Positions 22,887 through 34,698 of a stretch of DNA of 64,000 bases are shown here, one piece after another. Each line of letters starts with the position of its first letter. Within the stretch, counting starts at the first letter, position 1. The notes beneath the pieces are model-generated. The model made no database searches, was not told the origin of the DNA, and saw only the letters and a program-made list of their open reading frames with translations. The stretch is taken from NCBI GenBank assembly GCA_900169235.1, contig FWCC01000269.1, positions 205,246 through 269,245 of the forward strand. Reading direction: 5' to 3'. Made by a program: the position numbers and the translations under genes. The DNA comes from Zarea fungicola (Eukaryota; Ascomycota; Sordariomycetes; Hypocreales; Cordycipitaceae).

Positions 22887-25800
22887 ATGGCAGGCACCGC
22901 GTCGCCAGGGGAACCTGAGCCTGTCAACGACCTTGCCATCCCCAAACCAGAATCCGAGGATGCTCACGGCTTGAGATCCAAGCAGCAACACTTGGACGGA
23001 CAATCTGCCACGGTTCAGACAAACGGACACGCGCCCGACGACACAACCCTCGCCTCCAACGGCCACGATACAGACCCCCACGATACTCACGACCATGACG
23101 ACTCGGAGCGTCCGACAAAGCGCCAACGAACGCGAGATGCAACACCGCCATCGAGTGCGCGGAAGCCGAAGCCAGAGTCCCCGCCGTGGAAGCGAGCCGC
23201 TGCCGAAGGGCCAACCTCCTTTACCGAGAACGGGCGGCGCAAGTCTGGTCGAATCAACCTGCTCCCATTGGAACTGGTGCCCCAGGGCAAAACAAGAACG
23301 ACTAGGGGATCCCGTGGAAGCGGAAGCGCACAGACGAAAACTCCCAAGAAGGAGGACCATGCTACCCCGGCGAGGACCTCACGAACCGCCGCTGTGACGC
23401 CAGTCTCGCGGCAGGCTCGAAAGCCATCCATCTCGCAGTCTGCGCCGAATTCTTCATCAAAATCTGCCTCAAAGCGGGCAGCTCCCACACCGAGATCAAC
23501 AATTCGCTCCCGACGCCGCACACCGTCCCCCTCTGCGCCACCCACACGCCATTCGACACGACCGACACGATCGTCTCGCCATGCCGACGCCGACGGTGCC
23601 GAAGAGGCAGATCTGCTGAGCCGATCCCCACGAATTAAGTTGCGTGTTGGACGTTCTGGATTCATCCCACTGGTTCACCCAGGGCAAGTACCCAAGCGAC
23701 CCAGGATTGGTACCACCTTCGAAGATTTCTGGACTCGTGCTGGTGGCTTGCCGGTGGAAGAGGGTGGCCTGCATACGTCGGAGGACGGCCCATACTATAC
23801 CGAGGAGCTGGCTCGAAAAGAGGCCATGACTATAATGCGAATTGAAAAAGAGGCTGAGCCTGGAGGTCTTCTCGCACCTGGCCGTTGCTCCCTGTTTGCG
23901 CCCGAAGGAGACGATGATGTTCCGAGACAATGGGCGCGGCAGGATCACATGGTCAAAGCAGTGGCCAATTTCCGGAAGCTACTCGTGGGAGAACAGCAAC
24001 GGCACAGATTTACTGCTAAGAAGCTAGCAGAGGCTTGCCGTGACGAATGGATACGAAGGCAGCCGAAATCGACCGAGCAGCTCGAAGCCGAGGCAAGGGA
24101 GCTCTGTCTTGCTCGATACAAACTAGTGCTTAAAGGCTTGACAGGAACATGGGAAAATGTGCGTGCCTATGTCAACAAGCAGCGGCTGGAGGAATGGGAG
24201 GTGGAGGAGCAAAAACGAGTCAAGGCCGCGTTGAACGAGGCCGTCAACCTTTCCGAACAAAAACTCCAAGCCAGGCAGGCCGGCCTTGATTCCGAACTTG
24301 TATCGGAAGATGACGGGTTTGATGATCTTAGCGACGACATGAGCGAGGGCATGAGCGGAATGGAACAGGGCGATTCGGATCTTGCCTCAAACGAAGGTAG
24401 CGACGACGACGACTCGGATGAGGATAGCGATGTAATGTCATCCTCCGAAGACGAAGATGGCGATGACGCCAAGGACATTGCCGACGAAGGATTGACACAA
24501 GAACAACTCCGAAAAAAATACGCCAATATTCCTGATTTCGACCCAGGCAGCAATGAGGAAGAGGCTACGGATGCCGTCACCGACGCACCTACAGACGCCG
24601 CGACAACGCAAGTCGGAGCAGAAACAACCGACGCTGGTGCCGAAACGACCGACGAATCTATTGATATGGATGATGACTTGGGGTCAAGCGATGATGGAGG
24701 AGCCGGCAGTGACGACTCCGAGGAGGAAGAGTCAGACGATGACGCCGGAGGCATGCTCGGACTTTTGTTTGGAAAATCAGAGATTAAAAAGTTTAAACAA
24801 GAAGTCGACAGCGAGGCGCCCACAGTTCAAGAGGAGGATGAGCAACCGGACGTGGCAGTCGACGTTGCGGAGGACCATTCCATGCACGGCGACGGCGCTG
24901 ACGAGGAGGACGAAGTCTCACTTATCCAGCACCCGGACGCACTCGATAAAGTAGAACCGCAGCCGGCAGCGGAGAAGGAGGCCAACGGGGTGAACGGTGT
25001 ACACGTCAATGGAGAAGATGAGGGCGTGATTGAGTCGCATGCTGACACAATGGATATCGACATGGAAACGGCAGAACCCGTGGCGGAAGAGGAACCCGTC
25101 AAGGTTGAAGATGGAGCTCAAACAGCAGATCTCGTGGTGGAAGAAGCAACCGCCGAGGCCGAAGAGAAGGAGTATACCATGTCAGATGCTCCCGCACCAG
25201 AGGTGACGACGGATCAAAAGCCTGCTAGCCCAGAGACGGACGGAGTCTCAGTTGCGCAAACTCTACCTCCTACTCAATCACCGGCTACGAGCGAAACCAA
25301 GGACTCAGAAACGGATTCATCATCAGCCCTTGTACCGGCAAAGAGCAAATCAGATGATAACAGATCGGCATCCCCGAGTAACCAATCGACTCACAAGACA
25401 GAAGTGCCATTTCTCCTTCGCGGCACTCTTCGCGAGTATCAGCGGGATGGACTGGACTGGTTGGCTGGACTGTATGCCAACAACACGAATGGTATCCTAG
25501 CAGACGAAATGGGTCTAGGAAAGACTATTCAGACAATTGCTCTTTTGGCGCATCTGGCTTGCCAACACGAAGTCTGGGGACCTCACTTGGTTATTGTGCC
25601 CACGAGTGTCATGCTCAACTGGGAAATGGAGTTTAAAAAGTGGTGCCCAGGATTTAAAATTCTAGCCTACTATGGTACCCAAGACGAGCGAAAGAGAAAA
25701 CGACAAGGATGGAACAATGATGATGTGTGGAACGTGTGCATCACTTCATATCAACTCGTACTACAGGACCAGCAAGTGTTTAAACGTCGGCGATGGCATT

Positions 25801-28079
25801 ACATGATTCTCGACGAAGCGCACAACATTAAAAACTTCAAGTCGCAGCGATGGCAAACGCTGCTCGGCTTCAACACGCGCGCACGACTGCTACTGACTGG
25901 CACGCCGCTGCAGAACAACCTGACGGAGCTGTGGTCACTCCTTTTCTTCTTGATGCCGGCGCAGAATGGAGAGGGTGGATTTGCAGATTTGCAAGAGTTC
26001 CACGACTGGTTCCACAAACCCGAGTCCCAGATTCTGGAAAGTGGACGCGACCAGATGGACGAGGAGGCCAAGGCGATCATCTCCAAACTTCACAAAGTGC
26101 TGCGGCCGTATCTGCTGCGGCGTCTCAAGGCCGACGTGGAGAAGCAGATGCCAGCCAAATACGAGCACGTGGAGTTTTGCCGCCTCTCCAAGCGACAACG
26201 CGAACTGTACGACGGCTTCCTCTCTCGATCGGACACGAAAGAAACGCTCTCGTCGGGCAACTACTTGTCCATTATCAACTGCCTGATGCAACTGCGCAAG
26301 GTGTGCAACCATCCTGATCTCTTCATCGACCGACCCATCATGACGTCGTTTCGCCAAGGGAGCTCTGTGCCGGCCGAGTACCAAGTGGCAGAGCAGCGTG
26401 TGCAGCGGCTTCTCCTGAGGGAGAAACGGATGAGCAAAGTCGACCTCCGGTTTCTCAACCTTGTCCCGACCATGTACGAATCGCAGTCGAGCGCGCACTG
26501 CGAGCGTGCTGCGCAGCTCAGCGCGTATCGCTCCATGATTGACATGAAGGAGGCGCAGCGGGCTCGCGCGCAGCATGCGTATGCACATCTGGACCCCATG
26601 ACGGTAGAATCCACAGTGGAATACCTGGAGAGTGTATCGAGATGGGGCCGATTCGAGGAGCTTCAGCACTTGGTGTATGTGAATGCACTGCGGCGGCAGC
26701 AGCGGCCCGTGTACGGGTCAAACATTGTGGAAATGCTGACAATGGACGCGCACAAGCGACCGTGCCGACCGCGACCCAAGGTGTCCAAGTTTATTATGAG
26801 CTGGTTCGAGGACGAATCCACGTCCATCGGTGCGCTGACGCCGAGTCTCGACGAGCGGTCTGCAGCGTACAAGCCGCTCATTGAAAAGTTTACTTGCGTC
26901 ACGCCGGCGGTGGTGACGAGAGACATGAACCAGGTTCTGCTAGGACGCAAGACGGCGGCGCACTTTACGGACGAGGACCTGAAGCTCTCTGCGCCGGTGC
27001 GGTGGGCGCCTTTCCTGCCCAAGGAGGCGCCGGCGGATCCGTGGCATGAGGCGCGCATGCGGCACACGATTCAGTTTCCGGACAGGCGACTGCTGCAGTA
27101 CGACTGCGGAAAGCTGCAGGCGCTCGACAAGCTGCTGCGCAAGCTGCAGTCGGGGGGCCACCGCGCGCTCATATTCACGCAAATGACCAAGGTGCTAGAC
27201 ATTCTGGAGCAGTTTCTCAACATTCACGGGCACAAGTACCTGCGGCTGGATGGATCGACCAAGGTGGAGCAGCGACAGATTCTGACGGACCGGTTCAACA
27301 ATGACACGCGCATTCTCTGCTTTATCCTGTCGACGCGATCGGGCGGTCTGGGCATCAACCTGACGGGGGCGGACACGGTCATCTTTTACGACCAGGACTG
27401 GAACCCGGCCATGGACAAGCAGTGCCAGGACCGATGCCACCGGATCGGGCAGACGCGGGACGTGCACATTTACCGGCTGGTGAGCGAGCACACGATTGAG
27501 GCCAACATTCTGCGCAAGGCGTCGCAGAAGCAGATGCTGGACGACGTGGTGATTCAGGAGGGCGAGTTTACGACGGACTACTTTAACAAGATGACGATTA
27601 AAGACGTGCTGGCGGATAAAGTGGACGACACGAGCGAGGGCGTGTCGGCGGCGGACGCGGCGCTGGACCGGGTGCTTGGGGGAGGCGGCGGGGAGGGTAA
27701 TAACAACGCGCGGTCGGTGGGCCGGGCCCTGGAGCAGGCGGAGGATAGGGAAGATGTGGTGGCGGCGCGGCAGGCGGAGAAGGAGATTCACGATGATGAT
27801 GCGGATTTCACGGAGAAGGGGCCGACGACGAGCGGACAGGCATCCGGGACGTCGACGGCACGGCAGGGGACGCCGCTGGACAAGGTGGACGAGGAGGTGG
27901 TGTTTGGTGATGATGGCAAGGTGGTGGAGGTGGAGTACAATGCGTACGGGGAGCGGATGGGTACGATTGACGAGTTTATGCTGGCGTTTATGCGGGAGGC
28001 GCTGCGGTACACGAAGCTGGATCTGCCCAAGGACAAGAAGAAGAGCAAGAAGAAGGGTAAAGATACGCGAAAGCGATGA
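22887..28079 (+). CDS. SWR1: SWR1 chromatin-remodelling helicase
   Basis: An intronless gene of 1730 residues. SWR1 is the ATPase of the SWR complex, which exchanges H2A for H2A.Z in nucleosomes. Domain order is a basic disordered N-terminus, an HSA domain at about residues 350-420 (actin/Arp binding; MVKAVANFRKLL, RHRFTAKKLAEACRDEW), a long acidic D/E-rich region (about 470-800), SNF2 ATPase lobe 1 with ADEMGLGKT (D873) and DEAH (D976), a long insertion typical of the INO80/SWR1 subfamily, and lobe 2 with the QTRDVHIYRLVSEHTIE block near residue 1520. The C-terminus is Lys-rich. A GTG two codons upstream also opens the frame, but ATG 22887 is the normal start. Confidence 0.96.
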   Translation: MAGTASPGEPEPVNDLAIPKPESEDAHGLRSKQQHLDGQSATVQTNGHAPDDTTLASNGHDTDPHDTHDHDDSERPTKRQRTRDATPPSSARKPKPESPPWKRAAAEGPTSFTENGRRKSGRINLLPLELVPQGKTRTTRGSRGSGSAQTKTPKKEDHATPARTSRTAAVTPVSRQARKPSISQSAPNSSSKSASKRAAPTPRSTIRSRRRTPSPSAPPTRHSTRPTRSSRHADADGAEEADLLSRSPRIKLRVGRSGFIPLVHPGQVPKRPRIGTTFEDFWTRAGGLPVEEGGLHTSEDGPYYTEELARKEAMTIMRIEKEAEPGGLLAPGRCSLFAPEGDDDVPRQWARQDHMVKAVANFRKLLVGEQQRHRFTAKKLAEACRDEWIRRQPKSTEQLEAEARELCLARYKLVLKGLTGTWENVRAYVNKQRLEEWEVEEQKRVKAALNEAVNLSEQKLQARQAGLDSELVSEDDGFDDLSDDMSEGMSGMEQGDSDLASNEGSDDDDSDEDSDVMSSSEDEDGDDAKDIADEGLTQEQLRKKYANIPDFDPGSNEEEATDAVTDAPTDAATTQVGAETTDAGAETTDESIDMDDDLGSSDDGGAGSDDSEEEESDDDAGGMLGLLFGKSEIKKFKQEVDSEAPTVQEEDEQPDVAVDVAEDHSMHGDGADEEDEVSLIQHPDALDKVEPQPAAEKEANGVNGVHVNGEDEGVIESHADTMDIDMETAEPVAEEEPVKVEDGAQTADLVVEEATAEAEEKEYTMSDAPAPEVTTDQKPASPETDGVSVAQTLPPTQSPATSETKDSETDSSSALVPAKSKSDDNRSASPSNQSTHKTEVPFLLRGTLREYQRDGLDWLAGLYANNTNGILADEMGLGKTIQTIALLAHLACQHEVWGPHLVIVPTSVMLNWEMEFKKWCPGFKILAYYGTQDERKRKRQGWNNDDVWNVCITSYQLVLQDQQVFKRRRWHYMILDEAHNIKNFKSQRWQTLLGFNTRARLLLTGTPLQNNLTELWSLLFFLMPAQNGEGGFADLQEFHDWFHKPESQILESGRDQMDEEAKAIISKLHKVLRPYLLRRLKADVEKQMPAKYEHVEFCRLSKRQRELYDGFLSRSDTKETLSSGNYLSIINCLMQLRKVCNHPDLFIDRPIMTSFRQGSSVPAEYQVAEQRVQRLLLREKRMSKVDLRFLNLVPTMYESQSSAHCERAAQLSAYRSMIDMKEAQRARAQHAYAHLDPMTVESTVEYLESVSRWGRFEELQHLVYVNALRRQQRPVYGSNIVEMLTMDAHKRPCRPRPKVSKFIMSWFEDESTSIGALTPSLDERSAAYKPLIEKFTCVTPAVVTRDMNQVLLGRKTAAHFTDEDLKLSAPVRWAPFLPKEAPADPWHEARMRHTIQFPDRRLLQYDCGKLQALDKLLRKLQSGGHRALIFTQMTKVLDILEQFLNIHGHKYLRLDGSTKVEQRQILTDRFNNDTRILCFILSTRSGGLGINLTGADTVIFYDQDWNPAMDKQCQDRCHRIGQTRDVHIYRLVSEHTIEANILRKASQKQMLDDVVIQEGEFTTDYFNKMTIKDVLADKVDDTSEGVSAADAALDRVLGGGGGEGNNNARSVGRALEQAEDREDVVAARQAEKEIHDDDADFTEKGPTTSGQASGTSTARQGTPLDKVDEEVVFGDDGKVVEVEYNAYGERMGTIDEFMLAFMREALRYTKLDLPKDKKKSKKKGKDTRKR

Positions 28080-28083
28080 GGAG

Positions 28084-28180
28084 AGAAAGAAGGAAGAAGC
28101 AAGAATGGAAGAAAGAACAAAAGAACAAAGAACAAAAGAACAAAGAACAAAAGAACAAGAGAAAAGAAGAAAAGAAACAT
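28084..28180. repeat. AAAGAAC purine-rich repeat
   Basis: Directly after the SWR1 stop the plus strand is almost pure A/G/C, with repeated AAAGAAC units (28110-28160). It is probably within the 3' UTR. Confidence 0.7.
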
Positions 28181-28540
28181 GGAAGGAAGCAAGACACTCT
28201 ATGGAAATGCATTTTGGGTATGGGTCTTGAAGATTCAGATGCAGACAGGGATTGGCATGTACACTACTACTCTGCTCCAAGCGGATGGCATAAAGGGGTT
28301 GATTTTGTGTTGATTTTGGGATTGTCTTTGTTTTTGCATTATTGCCTGGCGTAATGGGGGCTCTCGGTTGCTACACATTGGATTTGAATGAAGTGATGGT
28401 TCTCTCACTATCTTTGTTCAAGGCGGATAAAAAAGTTTACATGGAATTGGAAATGGAGGGTTGGATGGCTAGTGTAAACAATGTATCAAGTATCAAGTGT
28501 CAAGTATCAATGTAACAATACGTGTATACGTGTATACCCG

Positions 28541-28620
28541 TAATATGTGTAATATGTGTAATAGTGTAATAGTGTAATAGTGTAATAGTGTAATACGTGC
28601 AATACGTGCAATACGTGTGA
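28541..28620. repeat. TAATA(G/C)TG microsatellite
   Basis: About ten copies of an 8-10-bp unit (GTGTAATA, then TGCAATAC) in tandem. Confidence 0.85.
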
Positions 28621-28711
28621 ATAGGCGAGTGTAGTTGGAAATGGTCATGAGCTAAGCCAAGTGATGATGATGTGATTATGAGCGGAAGAGACGGAAGAGG
28701 CGGACAAGATG

Positions 28712-28760
28712 TGAATGGCTGAATGGCTGAATGGCTGAATGCTGAATAGGCTGAATAGGC
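28712..28760. repeat. GAATGGCT tandem repeat
   Basis: Five to six tandem copies of GAATGGCT, drifting to GAATAGGCT at the 3' end. Confidence 0.85.
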
Positions 28761-29720
28761 TATGAATAGTACAATACAATGCTGCGCCAAAACGTGGCCA
28801 GCCACAGCAAGCCTTGATTATTATCCCATATCTGCGTGACATATAAATAACCATTGCCCCGTACTGGTAGCTGGGCTTTATTGGCTGTGAGGATCAGTGC
28901 CTGATAGGGCCGTGGCAAGGCATTGGCAGGATTGGCAGGATTGGCAGACAGTGGGCAGTGGGCGCCATAATGTAACGCTGGCATGCGGCTTTCAGTGGGT
29001 TTCCCGCTGCCCACGGGCCACTGCCCAGCCAACTAGCCAGGGGACTCGGTACAGTCGATGGACGGCAGATTGAAATGAAGGTTCAATGAATAGTCTTTTT
29101 ATTTTATAATTATAATTTTATTTCAACTCTCTTCTGGCCAAGTTTGGAATGTAAACATTTATTCATGCAAGTGTAAATGTATAATACTCACCTCTGCGTG
29201 ATATCACAAGTACCTCTCCATACTCGAATAGCCGCAAGGTACTTGGCTCTGCCGGCCAGATGCTGATCAGTGGACACGTCAGGCCACCGCTGTGCTGTGC
29301 TGTTCACTGCTGTGCTGTCCCCTGTGATCCCCTGTGATCCCCCAGTGATGCCTGGCTTCGGTCGCCTCAGTCCCACCGCTTCTTGTTCCTGATCTTCAAA
29401 CGCATCCTTCATCCCAACGCTGCACGCCTCTGCCACTGAAACATTTTCCGCCTCTCAACCTGTCTCTCACTCCCTGGCTGCGAATGGGCCTTGATCTGAC
29501 AAAAACTGGTGGCTCTAAACGCATCCCGACCACTGATACAACCCTCCTCCCGCCATCTACGGTAACCCCTGCCTCTGCCTGGTAGGAGGGTTGACGCGCC
29601 GCCCACCTCTTTTCTGCTGGGTGCCCGCCACCTCCCCCGGATTCCCATTCTCGATTCCACCATTCCTTTTCAACCTTCAATTCTCTCGGCGACTCGGTGC
29701 GCATCGGACCGTCAATCGCA

Positions 29721-32700
29721 ATGCAGGCTCCGGCCAAAGCCAATGCCGACTACCAAGTTCGGAGGACAAAGGTATGCTGCCGCCAAAAGCCCACGACGAC
29801 ATAATGCCCAGCGCCACCCCTGTGCTATACTTTTTTGCTTTTGCTTTTTTTCCATTTGCCCTCTTGATGGCGCGGATATCTCTCCGCGTGTGCGCCTCAC
29901 TGGAACAAAATATTACTGCTCAGAAATTTCTGATTTTACAATCTGTGGTTTTGCTAATCATCATGTGTGCCCTTCTCTAGCTTGCCAATTCCTACCAAGA
30001 GCTCCTCAAGTACGTGCTGCCCAGCCTCGCCACATAATGGCTGCCAACAATGGCCCTCCTTGCGCCCGGCGCAACTAACCCTCTTGTAGTGAATTCTCAA
30101 GCAACGATCTCAAGTCGGTCGGAAACTATACCCTCGGACGCTTGATTGGCAAGGGATCCTTTGGAAAGGTCTACCTGGCCACCCACAAGCTCACCAATGG
30201 CTCCAAGGTTAGTGTCTGGCCCGTCATTCTGTCGCCCTTTTCTTCCCCCGGCTGCTAACCTCTCACCAGGTCGTTCTCAAGTCGGCCAACAAGAGCGACT
30301 CTAACCTCGCTCGCGAGATTCATCACCATCGACAATTCGTCCATCCACACATTGCCCGATTATACGAAGTCATAGTTACAGAGAGCCTTGTCTGGCTTGT
30401 TCTGGAGTACTGCTCAGGTAGGTCGTTGTGCTGCTCGTACAACTTGCATCCCTCGACCGTCACTAATCAATCGCAGGCGACGAGTTGTACAACTATCTAC
30501 TCGATCACGGCCCCCTCTCCGTCGACAAGGTGCAAAAAATCTTTGCGCAGCTCGTTGGCGCAGTCAGCTATGTCCACATGCAATCCTGCGTCCATCGTGA
30601 CCTCAAGCTCGAAAATATCCTCTTCGACAAGCATGAAAACGTCAAACTAGTCGATTTTGGGTTTACAAGAGAATATGAGGGCAGGGTCAATCACCTACAA
30701 ACCTTTTGCGGAACGATATGCTACTCAGCGCCAGAGATGCTCAAGGGCGAAAAATACGCCGGCGAAAAGGTCGATGTCTGGAGTCTGGGCATTATTCTAT
30801 ACTCGTTACTCTGTGGCGAGCTGCCGTTTGATGACGACGACGATAATGTGACACGATCGAGGATTCTCGCCCAAGAACCAAAATATCCGGCCCATATACC
30901 CCAGGACGCCGTGTCACTGATCAAGGCTCTGCTATCAAAACGGCCTATTTTACGACCAAGCCTGCCCGAGATTCTGGCACACCCTTTTCTAGCTGACCAT
31001 GCCGCCGCTCAGCAGGCCATTCTCGAAATCAAACCACAGCCGCCCTTTGCGTCGCCCCTAGAAAAGGACTGCCTTCAGCGCATGAGAAGCGCTGGCGTTG
31101 ATATTGACGCCGTCATAGAGAGCGTGCTGGCGCAACGATGCGACGCACTCACCGGTTGGTGGATATTGCTGCTAGAAAAGGAAGATCGAAAAATGAAGAG
31201 ACGCGAAAAGAAGAGGCGAGAAAAGGAAACGGAACGAAGCTTGCGCCGACTCTCAGCCGCCTCAAGTCGACTTGAGCGATTGGCACCCACGCTGCAAGAT
31301 GTCGACGAGGACGGCGGCCTCACTACACAATTTATTCGCCTCGGCGACCAACCTGGCCAGCGACGTGGCCGCAGCGAGCGACGAAGCGCGCAGTATTATG
31401 ATATCACGATAACAGACCTGCCCGAGCTCACTGAAGTGGCAAGGGAAAGCGGCGCGCTGAGCGAAAGTGACACTGCGCGGCCGACTGACAACCAGTCCAT
31501 CCGGTCCGTCTCAACCTCCTACAACCACAGGCCCATACCACCACCCAAAGAAGGCGTCATTCGCAGCGCAAGGTCGCGCGGATCGACACTCCACCTCATC
31601 ACAACCGCTGATTCTTTTAGCAGAGCCCAGCAGAGCCCCGGGCTCATGGTCAACGGCAAGGCCCTCAACGGTTCGTCCAAGCCCAAGAAGAAGCCCAGCA
31701 TCATGGCGCATTGGAAGCACTGGACGCACTGGTTCAAGGAGAACACCAAGGTCCGCCGCAAAGGACACGTGCGCCAGGCTAGCAGCAGCACGCCCGACCT
31801 GCACAACAAGGAAGCCAAGGACGACTCGGACAAGGACGCCAGCCCGCGCCCGCAGACGAGCAAGTACCCCAACTCGTCCAGCACCGCCGGCATCCACCTC
31901 ACAGCGGCGCTGCCCAAGGGCGTCGTGGCTAACGGCCACTATGCCAAGGCGGCCTCGCCCGGACGACGGGTGCTCTCCAAGAGCAGCACCATGACGAATG
32001 CCAGCAGCCTGACAACATTGGGGCAGCCGCAGCCGCAGCGGCCAAGGGTCTCAACCACCTCGCACGCATACAAGAGACAGTCGCTGTCGCCTGCGCCCAT
32101 GACGCCGCGCTCCATGGTGCGACGGTCCTCGGCTGGTCTCCGCGGTCGCAAGTCGACGTCATCCTCTGTATCGTCGGTCCGCTCGCTGCATCACCACCAC
32201 CATACACATTCCAAAGCGTCCTCGACGAGCTCAGCGGGGTCCGTGTCGGGCGTCAAGACACCGCTGGGCCGCACACACTCGCCGCACCACTCGGTCAAAG
32301 TCCTCCCAGCGACGCCGACTTCATTTGCGTTTCCGTCAAATATTCGTCTAGTCCGCGGGTCACCCGCACCCGCGCCCTTGCAGCTCTACAACGAAGGCAT
32401 GCCGGGCGGAGGAGGCGGCGGCGGAAGCGGCCTGTACCACCGTGCGCCGGGCTCACCGAATCCCTTTGCAGGCGGCGTGCAGTTTGCCAAGCGCAAGAAG
32501 AATCTCTTCAAGGGGCCTAGTCTAAACCTCCCCACGATTTCCTCCTCATCTAGGGCGTCGAGCGCCGGTGGGTCGCACTCGCGCAGCGGCAGCGGGTCCA
32601 ACAGGCGGCGCTCGGGCGAGAGCGGGATCCCGGGGATTCAGGAGGAGGACGAGATGAGCATGATGGAGCATCACCTCCCCCCGCGGGAGGAGGATGAGGA

Positions 32701-32863
32701 GGAGATTGAAGAGGTGGAGATGTTTAATCCGATTGTGGGCGGGCCGGGGGAGATTGTGGAGGAGCATATTATTGAAGATGATGAGCTGCCGTCGGCGCTG
32801 GATCTGAATGATGCGGAGCGACGGACGAGTCTGGAGCATGGTGTGGCGATTGGAGTGAAGTAG
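29721..32863 (+). CDS. CAMK-type Ser/Thr protein kinase (possibly Kin4-like)
   Basis: Five exons, 29721-29771, 29981-30009, 30090-30207, 30270-30417 and 30477-32863, encode 910 residues. The kinase domain spans about residues 40-287: Gly loop GKGSFGKV (47-54), catalytic Lys70 in VVLK, HRDLKLEN with D157, DFG with D175, and APE in CYSAPEML. All key residues are present, so it should be active. The LATHK/HHHRQFVHPHI pattern and the single N-terminal domain fit the CAMKL (Snf1/Kin1/Kin4) group; Kin4 is my best guess, not certain. A basic coiled stretch follows (RKMKRREKKRREKE), then about 550 residues of low-complexity Ser/Pro/Arg sequence with a His run, a Gly run and an acidic tail. Exon 2 is only 29 nt. 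Confidence 0.88.
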
Positions 32864-33485
32864 ACCGGCTATTAACACCTCACTTGACCTGCCGCCTTTA
32901 TTGTTTTGTTGGAGGTGGCGAGTGTTTTTGAGTTGCAGATCTGGCTTTGCTTTCTTGGCATCTGCATGGCATGTTTCCTTCTTTCACACCCCATTTTTCA
33001 CATGTTCTTTTTCTTCAACTTTTTTCTTTGACGTTTTATATCATGTTGACATTCCTGCTGGAGGAAAACAATCTATACCCACTTGTTTGAGGTGTGCGAG
33101 GATTAGAGGAGATTTAGTATATGCTGAATGAATGTATTTATATTGTACGACTTAAGCGTGAACTCTTTGATGAAGCGGCGATGGCGTATTAATCATCGAA
33201 TATTAATTATCCAGTATAATCATTGAATATATCATCGAAGACATCATTGTATATTATCATTGAATCTTATCGATCATTTTCATCGAATACATCATTGCAT
33301 ATCATCATTGAATCTTATCGACCATTGTGATCGAATACATCATCGGTTACTATCATCAAAATCATCGAAATCATTGAATATTATAGCTTCGTATATTATT
33401 ATAGTTAAAATCACGAGGTCCTGTGTGCTGTTTGCCTCATTTTTGCATCAACATGCATTTTTGGACTCAGATTACGTTTGTGCGG
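32864..33485. other. Intergenic with AT-rich repeats
   Basis: 622 bp between the kinase stop and the secreted-protein stop (convergent). The second half is the ATCATCGAAT repeat listed separately. No gene. Confidence 0.65.
33181..33400. repeat. ATCATTGAAT imperfect tandem repeat
   Basis: Many imperfect copies of ATCAT(C/T)GAAT(A/C) with variable spacers over about 220 bp, strongly AT-rich. Confidence 0.75.
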
Positions 33486-33931
33486 TTACAGCTCATTATT
33501 CTTCCCGCACTCCGTCACCTCATAGTCGACCGTGTCATTGCCCGTCTTCCAAATCTTGGGCTTAAAGTCAATGTAGACGAGCTCGTTCTTCTCGGGCTTC
33601 CAGTCACCGTTGGTGTCGCGGTAGTAGACAATCTCGCTGGAGCCGGCGTCGCGCACCTCGACGGTGGTGTGGGAGAGGGCGCCGTCGGTGGACCAGGCAA
33701 TGTGGTAGCACGACCCTTCGGCGACGGGGAAGGGCTTGGAGCAGCGGATGTTGCCTTCGGCGTCGATGCACTTTTCGACGGCGTAGTCGAGGACCTGGCC
33801 CTTGGAGACGGAGTCGCCGGCTGAAAAGTGTTAGTGAAGACGAAAGTTGAGAGGGTTGGTGAGAGCTTACTGATGACACTGGTGATGGCGAGACTGCCGG
33901 CGAGGAACTGCTGGGGAGAAGGCAGAATCAT
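33486..33931 (-). CDS. Small secreted cysteine-containing protein
   Basis: Two exons, 33931-33871 and 33820-33486 (50-nt intron, GTAAGC...CAG), encode 131 residues. The N-terminus (FLAGSLAITSVITGDS) is a probable signal peptide, with the intron at its end. The mature part, starting near GDSVSKGQVLDYAVEKC, has four cysteines (EKCID, IRCSK, GSCYH, TECGK), enough for two disulfides, and alternates like beta strands (TTVEVRDAGSSEIVYYRD, LVYIDFKPKIW). I do not recognise the family; an AA1-like beta fold is possible but unproven. Codon use is GC-rich at third positions, unlike the flanking AT repeat. Confidence 0.82.
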
Positions 33932-34698
33932 GATGAGTGATATTTTAAGTCGTGATTGATTTGATTGATTTGTTCAAGTTGATTAATGTGATGATGTTTG
34001 ATGTTGATATGCAAGAACAAAGACTGGGTGGTTAGGATGAACGGTAGTTATGAACTTGAACGAATGCAGACGCCCCAAAGTACCTAACCTGTGAAATCAG
34101 GCCGCGTACACCTACAGCACCTGAAACTTGAAAACCGGATTCTTTGGTCCGAGCCTTGGCTTTTGTTGGGCTTGAAGCGGAGTTGGACCTACGCGATCGA
34201 TGACGATGAGGATATGCCGCTTTGGGAATGGGTTACAAGGCCAGCCCAGGCCAGCCCCGGAGCTTGCGGCTCAGCCTAAGACTTATTAGGTAGGGCATTG
34301 TGGCGTTTTTACGCATTAAATTAAGTGGATTGATTCGATGCGGATCTTTTGTTTCTTGTTTTTGATTTGCTATTATTGTTTTGGGTTTGCTGGCCTTTGT
34401 TTTTTAGGACAAGAGTCTGGGGTGGAGCGTGGAGACAAAGGGCCGTGTGGGATGCAAGAAATAGACTGCTACGGTTATATCACCCAGGCAGACAGCAATA
34501 CTGATGAAATATTCGAGCAACAGATTGCCACCTTGATATACACCACTGCAACACATTATATCCGGATTGTGTCATTTCGTCGTTAAGTACAACTATCTAT
34601 ACATGAACCTTGAACCTTGAACCGTGAACCGTAAAAACTCCATGCCATCCAAGAGTCCCCTCCCATTTTCGCCAATACACCCCCGTCTAAAACTGTGT
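33932..34698. other. Intergenic, no gene
   Basis: 767 bp between the secreted-protein start and the ILM1 stop, both on the minus strand. No supported feature beyond expected promoter and 3' UTR sequence. Confidence 0.6.

Larger units (their letters stand above)
28080..29720. other. Intergenic, repeats and kinase promoter
   Basis: 1.6 kb between SWR1 and the kinase gene. It holds purine-rich A/G repeats just after the SWR1 stop, two microsatellite-like blocks (listed separately) and, near 29280-29345, short CTGTG/CCTGTGATC repeats. No gene seen. Confidence 0.6.

Noticed and set aside
27195..28280. 361-aa minus-strand frame opposite SWR1
   Set aside because: It runs antisense through conserved helicase motifs and reads as Arg/Leu-rich shadow sequence.
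33423..33824. 133-aa plus-strand frame opposite the small secreted protein
   Set aside because: The minus strand has the signal peptide, intron signals and cysteine spacing; the plus frame is a shadow.
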